64,000 bases of DNA from Cutaneotrichosporon cavernicola. Its lineage: Eukaryota; Basidiomycota; Tremellomycetes; Trichosporonales; Trichosporonaceae. The notes under the pieces are model-generated. The model was not told where the DNA came from, made no database searches, and saw nothing but the letters and a program-made list of their open reading frames with translations. Positions within the stretch are counted from its first letter, which is position 1; the number at the start of each line of letters is the position of its first letter. This document shows positions 56,309 to 64,000 of this stretch, piece after piece. Where the stretch lies: the NCBI RefSeq assembly GCF_030864355.1, contig NC_083397.1:1612001-1676000 (forward strand), read 5' to 3'. Made by a program: the position numbers and the translations under genes.

Positions 56309-58286
56309 ATGCGGGTCGCAACTACCGCAGTCCGGTCCCCATGTCAGCCATGCGATCAGCCAGCCAACCCTCAGCCACTTACACTTTAGAAATGGGCGGC
56401 TGTAGCATTCAGGTGCAAGTGGCCTGAACAGCTTGTTCGGTCCGAAGATGCAGGGAGTTTAAAGTCCATTTCGGTAGTACTAATTTGCCCTGCCGGATGG
56501 CTTCAACTGTGAATGGAAGCTAGACGCCTCCAGGGGATGGGGTAGCATTGTTCTTATGCATGGGATCGAGTCAAGGTTCTGGTTGGCCTCTAGCCTTTGA
56601 ACCGTGTCACGGTCTTCTTTCAAGCCCATTCACCGTGATCCGTCATCACTGGGCGCTTCGGGCGCCGATACGCTTGGTCATCTGATGCCAGGATGGACTG
56701 ATTGACTGAGGGAATGATGGAATGAGGGAAATAGAATCAAACCTTGCAAGGGAGCATGCTTGGAGGAATTAAGCCATCTTCATACTGCCAAGGGGAATGG
56801 GGCCAATGATACGCAGCTCAAGCCATGAGAAACAGCGATCTATTTTTCCGGAAGGGGATCGGGAGAGCAAAGCCAAGACTCTTGGGGTTGGCCAAGCACT
56901 TTGAGGATCCGTTGGCTCACAAGATCACGAGCCGCCAGTCTGTCGGTTCCCATGTTTTCTTGTGCGCCTGACGCGGCTGATGTTAGGCGGCGGAAACAAG
57001 TGTTAGCTGTCGCGCTGTCACTCTGCGAATGAGGATTGGAACGTGCAAAGGAGTAGTGGAGCTCTGCTTGTCTCAGGGAATTAAAGAGAATCACCTCGCT
57101 TCCAGGGTCAGATTGGCAGCATGTCTTTGGGCCTGATGCATGTTCCCTCGAATATCCCTCGAATAATCCCTCGTTCCACTCAAAAGTCACCATCATTGAT
57201 TGCGTATGCCGACCCCTTGGCGCCCTTGGCTCCACTTGGCGCATTGCGGCGCATGCGGCGTCCGGTGAACGGGTTTAATGCACAGTGTAGTGCTCATGCC
57301 TGGCTCCAGTGGGATTCCAAGGGCTGCGCATCTTTGCATCTCGCATCTCGTATCTGGGTCCCTGTACCTAACCTCACTACTCTATTGCTCTGTAGTCTCG
57401 GCCCTATACCCAAACTGCCCTAAGCACGTAAGCACCACATGCTGCTGCGCCTTTGCGCCTAAACAGATACGCATCATCGTCATCAGCGTCATTTAAAATA
57501 TACATGCAAGCCTTACCTCACAGATCTCTTAACTGGTAATCTACCTAACAAACTGGCACAGCCTACTACTGCGCAGCAACACTAACCGAGTCAAGTTGAC
57601 TAAGCAAGCGACACATGTGGGCCTCGAATCTCAAATGTTAGAAGTAGCGTGATGCATGGCTATTCTAAACAAACCTAATGATGGTGATGGCATGTTGCTT
57701 TGGTCGTTCGTCCTATTCAGTCTGTTTTGAGCAGCTGAGCAGTTGACACGGCGACCGACAGTGAGACCAATGCAATAGCGCACTAGACCATTTGACGTTG
57801 GAAATAACTGAATATACCTTTAACCGTTACTATAGATTTTGGGCTGAGTTAGGTTGGGTTGCTTTGGACTACTATAGTAGAGTTGTAGAGGGCGGTAACG
57901 AATGGACTCTGATCCCAGCCCTTTCTCTCTCCCCCTTGCCCTAAGAGCCCTGGAAAGGTTCCTGCCCAACTATTTACCCTTAAATGATCCTGAGTGAATA
58001 TGCCCTGACTCACATGGGCTCACTGTTCTCGTCTCTCTCTCCAGCTCTCTCGGTCTATAGGTCTCCAACTCTATAGCACTTGTTTCTTTCCCTCTGTTGC
58101 TTGACAGCTTGCCCCGTTGCCGTTGCCCCTGAGAACCTGTCCCAGTTGTCGCGCGATTGAAGTCCGCAACTCTCTGCTTATCCAGCTTGTACAGTTGGGA
58201 GCCAAAGTAAGTCACATTCACAGTACACTCACTGTGTACACACACACTTCTCTTTCTAATCCCACTTTGTTCATTCCTCTGCCCAC

Positions 58287-58294
58287 TCTCTCTC

Positions 58295-58333
<39 letters not shown>
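58287..58333. repeat. CT microsatellite in the probable WOPR leader
   Basis: This is a (CT)n tract with a few TTT interruptions, about 650 bp before the start codon. Such tracts are common in promoters and leaders of fungal regulatory genes. Confidence 0.85.
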
Positions 58334-58335
<2 letters not shown>

Positions 58336-58979
58336 TCCTTGTCATCTCTACTCGCAGTTCTCGCAGACAACAACGACATCATCCTATCTTAATCGTCTTC
58401 CTCATCATCACTCATCCAATCCTCATCCCACTCGCCACTTGCCACTTGGTGTAACACGTCGCCAGATTGTATCCGTCCACTCTCAACCCAACCAATTATT
58501 CGACGTACCCTACCCTGGGCGGCAATATCCATCCCTCTGACCAACTACCCCCAATCCATCTAGGCCCACCACGGGCCACGCAGGCTTTGTGATTCAAGCT
58601 TATTGCTTGCCTCCCGATCCAAACCTCTGTCGGTCTCTGTCTTTCTGTCACAAAAGAGATCTCCCCACTATCAAACGTACCCCTACACCCACCCACCACA
58701 ACACACACACACACAAATCAATCTATTACAGCATCCATCCCACAACCTATTCATCACTACTACGTATCCCTTGCACTCGTCGCATCTCTTGTGCACACCA
58801 AATTGTTCACAATCTCGCCACTTCCGTCATTCTCGCTGGCAATTCAACTCGTCAAGCACAGCAAGCAAGCGCCAATCAAGCTCACGGGCCTCCCGCGTGA
58901 CAGTGGCCACACTTAATTACAACATCCGACATAACGTACCCTCACCACACGCTTCGCCTTCTCTTCCGTTAAACTCGCA

Positions 58980-61274
58980 ATGACAATGTACCCCTCGGGC
59001 TCTACACAGCAACCGGCTGCCATATGCGCCTTGAAATCTCCTGCCGATGCGTAAGTCGTTTAAATTGTCGTCGCCTGGCCTTGGGCCCACGTTGTCAACC
59101 AGGAACTGTCGTCTGACAAAGACCCGAAAGTCTCGGACGCGATCGATCCTTCCCTCCACTCCCCTCCTCTGGGCACTTTCTTCTACTTGTCCCCAGCACC
59201 GCAATCAGAACCCTCGCGCTAACTTGACAGCATCCATATTCTAGAAGCAGTGCGACTGGGCTTGGTACCACGCGTTACTCGTCGTCTCACTGGCCATGAG
59301 CGGGCAATGATTCGTCCTGGCACCGTCTGGGTGTGGGAGGAAGAAGAGACGAACATGCGTCGCTGGACAGACGGCCGCCGCTGGGGCGCATCGCGTGTTG
59401 GTGGGGGAGGCTTCCTTGTCTACACAGAGTAAGTCTACCATCAAGGGGCGAGGGATCGGGTCGGATCTCTCTCTTGTCCTGTTGTGCCCAACTGCGCCCA
59501 GCCAAGCCAACAGGCTTGCAAAGGGAAGAAGGACAAGAGAAGCGGGCTGTCATGCCCCCGTCTTTGCCCCGATCCGATCAACTCCCATTTCCCCGAGCTC
59601 CTTTGTCCTTCTTGTCCTTGTTGTGAGCATCACACGTCTAACACATTTAGGTCATCAGATTCCTTATCACCGCCCCCTTCTCGCCCAGATTCACCCACCT
59701 ACAGTCAGTACTATGGCAATGGGCGAGAGTCGTCAAATGGCACCCCTCCTCGCCGTCCCGAACCTCTTGTCAAACAGACGTACTCGACCAGCATGACCCA
59801 CCCAGTCACTGGCAAGATCAAAAAGTTCCACGTCGTTGCCTACTCGTCCAAGCGCAATCCTCAAGGCGATGGATCTAACCCACTACCCCTTCCTCACCAG
59901 CTTCCTAACCTCGCATCCATCAAGATAACCCCTGGTATTTGGCCAGACTGGGAGACACGCCGTGACGACTACAACTCGCGCCGCACGGTTGCGGCCCGGC
60001 TCCCTTCCCCACCTCTCCCACCTCCCACCCCGACCCATCCTCATGCACCGCCACACCACTTTCCCTCGGGACCCGGAACACCTGTCACTGCGACTGCTAC
60101 GCCCTATCCCCCGGCTCCGGAAATGTACCGGCCTCAGTCGCCAAGCGCCTTCCCTCCCCCACCGCCCGGTTCAGACGGCCGGCCCCCAGAGTCTCCGGGT
60201 CCGCATGATCACAGATACCCCCCGTATCCGCGATACGACATGTACGGCCGTCCGCCTTTCCCGTACGACATGTACCCACATCCAGACCCATACTTTGACC
60301 GGTATCGTCCTTACTACGGCCACCCGCGCGACTACCCTGCCTCACACATGCCACCTCCTGATTACCGGTTCGACGAAAGAGACAGATTCTATAGCCGCGA
60401 CCGCAGCAGAGGCCCTCCTGGCGAGGACCGCAAACCGCTTGGTGACGAGCGCGACCCACGGGCCGACTCGCGTGAGACCCGCGACCCGCCCGAGCCTCGC
60501 GAACCTCGTGAGGGTGGGGACGCCAACGAGCCTCGTGGTCGTGAACCTCTCCGCGACGCCCGTGATGCACCTCGCGATCCCCGCGACGTCCGCGACCCTC
60601 GCGACTCTCGAGACCCCCGTGACGGACCGCCTCGTCTAGACGACCGCGAGTACGTTGCTCGCTACTACGCAATCATGCCACCCCATCCTTACGACCGCGA
60701 CCCTCGCTACATGCATCACCCCCGCGATTACCCTCCTATGATAAGAGACCCACGCGGGGACCCTCGCGCGCACCCGATCTCGCCTGACCGTGATCCTCGT
60801 GATCCTCGCGACCCTCGCGACCCTCGCGACTACCATCGGGACCCCCGTTTCGCGTATCCTCCTCCGCAGCATGATGGCTACCCGCCTTACCCTCCACGCC
60901 CTTCGTCGTCCCACCTCGGCAAGCGCACTCCTGAGACGCGGCCTGGTGACGAGGTTCCGGCTGACAAGCGCCCGATGTGGTCTACTCACAGCGGTGGACC
61001 TGCTCCCCAGCGGGAAGGTGAAGAGCCCTCGGCCAATGCGCCGGATGCAGATCGTCCTCCTACCCGTGGCACTGAGGCCCGTGGAGCTGCGTCAAGGGAA
61101 GGATCAGCCGCCACCCATGGCCGCTCGCGCTCACCTGCCCGCACGTACACGAACGGCAACAACAAAGGCCTCAAATGCACCAACGGTTCGACTGCCAACG
61201 GGTCGGCAAATGGCGAGGAGGAGCCCACGCGATCGCCTCGCGGTGAGGGCAACTGGGGCCGAGTCCCCGCTTAG
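58980..61274 (+). CDS. WOPR (Gti1/Pac2, Wor1/Ryp1) family transcriptional regulator
   Basis: This DNA-binding regulator belongs to a family that controls morphological switching, conidiation and virulence traits in fungi. Exons are 58980-59050, 59231-59428 and 59651-61274, giving 630 residues. WOPR part a (residues about 15-90) shows I-L-E-A-V-R-L-G-L-V-P-R-V-T-R-R-L, then M-I-R-P-G-T-V-W-V-W-E-E-E-E, M-R-R-W-T-D-G-R-R-W and S-R-V-G. Part b (about 127-185) shows L-V-K-Q-T-Y-S, K-K-F-H-V-V-A-Y and I-K-I-T-P-G-I-W-P. The linker between the parts is short. The rest is disordered: a Pro-rich region, then about 150 residues of R-D-P and R-D-x repeats (60410-60860), then a Gly/Asn-rich tail. A second ATG two codons later is equally possible as start. 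Whether it is the Wor1 or the Pac2 branch is not settled. Confidence 0.9.
60410..60860 (+). repeat. Coding repeat of R-D-P units in the WOPR protein
   Basis: Tandem CGCGACCCT-like 9-bp units encode R-D-P, in runs of up to four. The repeat keeps the same frame through the third exon and gives a mixed-charge Arg/Asp/Pro tract. Confidence 0.8.
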
Positions 61275-61946
61275 AAGCAGCTCGTACAAGATTCGGCTGC
61301 ATGGTCCCCGTGTTCCCGGTTCGACACACACACTGTAGCCCCGTAGTAATTCTGTTTGCGCTTTTGCAGCCTACCGTTTCTCCTATATACAAACCAAACA
61401 GATGCATTGACATGGACGTGTAACGTGTAGCGCGTGCAGACTCCAGCCCCCATTGGCTCTGTGGCTGTGGGTGACAGACTCGCCAGGAATTCTGCATGAG
61501 GAGACTGGTCTGAGATCTAGGCAACGTAAAGAATTGGGTGGAGGCAGGGCTGCTTGGAGTAAAGGCTTGCGGCAGTTCGCACGGTAGAAGTATACAAATG
61601 GGATGGCTGTTTGCATCCTTTCGAACGTGACAATTCTTCACTCTTCTACCATCTCACCGTCTGGAACAACGACGCGATGAGTGTGGGTAGAGACCTCGAG
61701 TTGCCAAGCCCTGCTTTGCTCACAGTAGTGGAATACCCCGACGCCTCCGATGTATCAGGCACTACTCATTCAACGGTTGCAGATCGCCACCCAACTCCAC
61801 TTTGGGGGCCTGACAACGACTCCTCCATCTTGGCTTCCCAATGTCCTCGACCACCACCTCTGCGTCCTCACGATCCTCGACATCTATATACCCACCGCAC
61901 CCATCCAGACTATCGACACAGCTTCCACCACGCAGCGCCTCGTAGA
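61275..61946. promoter_or_regulatory. Intergenic region, WOPR 3' end to channel promoter
   Basis: This 672-bp region lies between two genes in the same direction. The channel frame is open upstream from about 61611, but the upstream translation lacks conservation. No other gene was found. Confidence 0.5.
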
Positions 61947-64000
61947 ATGTCGCGCGGCCAGGACGAGGAGATCGGCGACGAGTTCTGCGCGGCTGTGAGT
62001 GCTCGGACTTGCCAACCTTGCTTGGCTATCTCTACGTCTCCTTGCCTCGACGCTGGCTTCTGATACACCCTTGCCTGGCCAGCAGCTGAGCAGCCCTAAG
62101 CGCACGACTGACCCCAGGTGTCGGTGTACCCGCTCATCCATGAGATCCGGGTCGACATTGTCGCGCACATCGGTGAGCTTGTGCATGAACATAGGAGCTG
62201 ACACCAGACACGCCGCTCACGTACGACCAACTCGTCGCGCCCGACTCGACGTACACCATTATCAGACCACTGTGTGAGAAGTACCTGGCCCTCCGCAATC
62301 CCAGTGTCGGTAAGTGCTCCGCAACGGCCAAGGCGGTCTCGGCGTAAACCTTGGCGACCCGAGTCACTTCGACCAACCTTCCCCCCTTCCCCCCACCTTT
62401 CACTCTAACTCGGCTTACGCAGTCTTCTGCCTCCTCTTGAACAAGGTCCAGTTCATGACGGACTCGAATCAGATCACGATTGCAACGCTGAGCATTGCCC
62501 GCGCCAAACTGTGCGAGATCCTCGCTGTGCGCGTGCTACGCGGGTGGAGTGAAAGGTCACTTGCGCTCGCGACGGTGCTACTTACCCCATGGCCGCTGTT
62601 CCGCGGAGCCCCTGAGGATGTGATCCGCGGGGCTAAAGAGGACGGCGACGAGGAGGTGCTGGATGACACAGGGACAGCACTCGAGGTGAGGCAGCTTCAT
62701 CGTTTGGGTGGTCAGCTGACGCCAGATGGCAATTATCTCGCAGAGCAAGGCGTTTATCCGCTCACCGTCGTGCCAGAAGGTCATTGGTGCGTACATTGGG
62801 CACCCGGGCAGCTACCTCACTCTGGCTGGCAGCTGCTTCCCCCTTCACCTTCCCCCACCCCCTGACCCCGCTCACGCTCAGAGGGCATCTGGTCTGGCAA
62901 GATCGTTTACACGTCGCTCAACACACACGCACTCATCCAAGACAACTACAAGAAGCGTCCGATCCAGATCTACAATCCCCATAAGGCACCCTTCCTTGAT
63001 CACTACCGTCTCAAGGTGCCCAAATATCGCGCAATCCTCGAGTATGCCAACTTTGTCATACTCTTCGTCCTCTACTGCCTCACTATTGAGAGGCTCGACC
63101 CTGGATACATGAATGTTTACGAGAGAGTGTTCATCGTGTATGCTCTCGCGTTCTCTTTGGATAAACTCGCGACCATCCGCGAGCATGGGTTGAAGGGTGT
63201 GTCCGTCAAACGAAGGGAGGAAACCTGACGCCAGTTTTCGCCAGTTCCATGGTCAACGGATTCGACTTGGGATTCGTATTCATCTTCATGATCTACCTCG
63301 GTGCGCGTGTACTCGGGACAGTATGGCACAACCAAAACGCGTTAGAGTTCGGCACAGACTTGCTGGCAATTGGTGCGCGACCTGCGGTGGCGGTGGAGTG
63401 CTGACGTACAGGTGCCGTGCTCATGTTCCCCCGTCTAGTGTTCATGACACTAGCGAATAACCTCATGGTCCTTAGCATCCGCTCCATGTTAACTGAGTTC
63501 TTCTGTGAGTTTAGCTCCGCTCCGTACTTCGCCCTTGGGTCCCAGCTGACTTCAGTCCTTATGAGCGTCGGAATCTTCTGCTTTTTAGGATTCGTGTACG
63601 CGCTCCGCACCCTCAACCAGTCCGTCGGCCTGAACTTGATCTGCTGGTGGCTGCTTGAAGTCTTCTTCGGCCTCGACGCTACGGGCTTCGAGCAAGCGCG
63701 TATGTGAACGGTTCGGAAGTAACTAACAGCAGACATGTTTCACCCCTACCTGGGCCCGATTCTAATGGCGACGTACGGCTTTCTGTCGAACACCCTCCTG
63801 ACGGTCGTGTGTGTCGCCGTTCTCGGAAACACCTTCTCTGCCATCAACGCAGACGCTTCGGCCGAATCCATGTTCCGCAAGGCTGTCGCCACGATCGAGG
63901 GCGTCAAAGCTGACATGGTGTTCAGCTACCAACTCCCATTCAACCTGCTTGCCCTGGCCGTCCTTTATCCCCTCAGCTTTATTCTCAGCCCTCGCTGGTT
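61947..64000 (+). CDS. YVC1: Yvc1/TRPY-type vacuolar cation channel, 5' part
   Basis: This is a TRP-like channel that releases calcium from the fungal vacuole on stretch or hyperosmotic shock. Exons seen are 61947-61994, 62118-62172, 62208-62309, 62423-62685, 62726-62786, 62882-63196, 63235-63372, 63412-63504, 63556-63699 and 63733 to beyond the window, about 495 residues so far. The cytosolic N-terminus includes Y-P-L-I-H-E-I-R and F-M-T-D-S-N. The family block before the first membrane segment is H-A-L-I-Q-D-N-Y-K-K-R-P-I-Q-I-Y, followed by A-P-F-L-D-H-Y-R. Membrane segments include Y-A-N-F-V-I-L-F-V-L-Y-C-L-T-I, F-D-L-G-F-V-F-I-F-M-I-Y-L-G, M-S-V-G-I-F-C-F-L-G-F-V-Y-A-L and the segment at 63756-63830. 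The pore and C-terminal tail run past the window end. The phases of all ten exons agree. Confidence 0.88.

Larger units (their letters stand above)
54325..58979. promoter_or_regulatory. 4.65-kb gene-free region upstream of the WOPR regulator
   Basis: This is the longest stretch without a supportable gene in the window; the next longest are about 1.4-1.5 kb. Only short frames without domains occur on either strand. It is more AT-rich than the rest and contains homopolymers (C11 at 54893-54903, G10 near 55381-55390), an inverted-repeat block (55502-55648), a perfect palindrome with a TGACGTCA core (55656-55669), a 9-bp tandem repeat (56274-56308) and a long CT tract (58287-58333). The last 900 bp before the start codon look like a pyrimidine-rich 5' leader. 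By analogy with WOR1 of Candida albicans, whose upstream region is also very long, this may be an extended regulatory region. That is inference. Confidence 0.6.

Noticed and set aside
54325..58979. Protein-coding genes in the long WOPR upstream region
   Set aside because: All frames are short (mostly under 100 codons), lack domains and sensible splice partners, and the composition is non-coding.
58980..59050. WOPR gene starting further upstream than 58980
   Set aside because: The preceding 5' sequence has stops in this frame and is pyrimidine-rich leader. No upstream ATG joins the WOPR frame without an invented intron.

Overview
The window is nuclear DNA of a basidiomycete fungus, most likely a tremellomycete yeast of the Trichosporonales type. 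The evidence is the GC-rich coding DNA, the many introns of about 35-70 nt with GTGAGT/GTACGT-like donors and CTGAC/CTAAC branch sites just before the acceptor, the dense packing of genes on both strands, fungal-only gene types (a WOPR regulator, a Yvc1-type channel, an F-BAR/RhoGAP protein, a prion-like SUP35) and a small decaying family of BTB-like genes of the kind expanded in that order. The order is inferred; the fungal assignment is secure. Exon coordinates were read by eye and checked by reading phase and family conservation; none is supported here by transcripts.

Layout. 1-3.5 kb: one BTB-like gene (2381-3106, minus) between two broken copies. 3.7-6.2 kb: a DSS4/MSS4-type Rab chaperone and thioredoxin reductase, both minus. 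7.6-12.5 kb: a 1446-residue chromodomain protein. 12.8-20.1 kb: MED18, ATP11, UBA2 and BRF1. 20.3-26.4 kb: an SHB17-type sugar bisphosphatase, a secreted GPI-type protein, an acyl-protein thioesterase and U2 snRNP A'. 27.2-31.1 kb: a CDC3-type septin and a 2-oxoglutarate dioxygenase. 31.2-38.8 kb: ARC1 and SUP35 back to back, an amino-acid/GABA permease and an ER-type short-chain dehydrogenase. 40.4-45.2 kb: an RGD1-type RhoGAP, COX12 and CIA2. 45.5-54.3 kb: importin KAP123, AP-3 sigma, a cyclin K/T-type protein and glycyl-tRNA synthetase. 54.3-59.0 kb: a 4.65-kb stretch without genes leading into a WOPR-family regulator (59.0-61.3 kb). 61.9 kb to the end: the first part of a Yvc1/TRPY-type cation channel, cut by the window edge.

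There is no operon logic; most genes are housekeeping. Several divergent pairs share short intergenic regions that could act as bidirectional promoters: MED18/ATP11 (170 bp), COX12/CIA2 (176 bp), cyclin/GRS1 (332 bp) and ARC1/SUP35 (355 bp). The ARC1/SUP35 pair joins two translation factors.

The points most worth a second look are: extreme micro-exons (a 4-nt exon in COX12 that supplies the first cysteine of its CX9C motif, a 10-nt exon in the same gene and an 8-nt exon in the SHB17-type gene); the long upstream region of the WOPR regulator with a perfect 14-bp palindrome containing TGACGTCA and a MITE-like inverted-repeat block; the large chromodomain protein with an unassigned C-terminal module; the decaying BTB-like array; and introns whose length is a multiple of three and that hold no stop, so that retention would give a longer protein.
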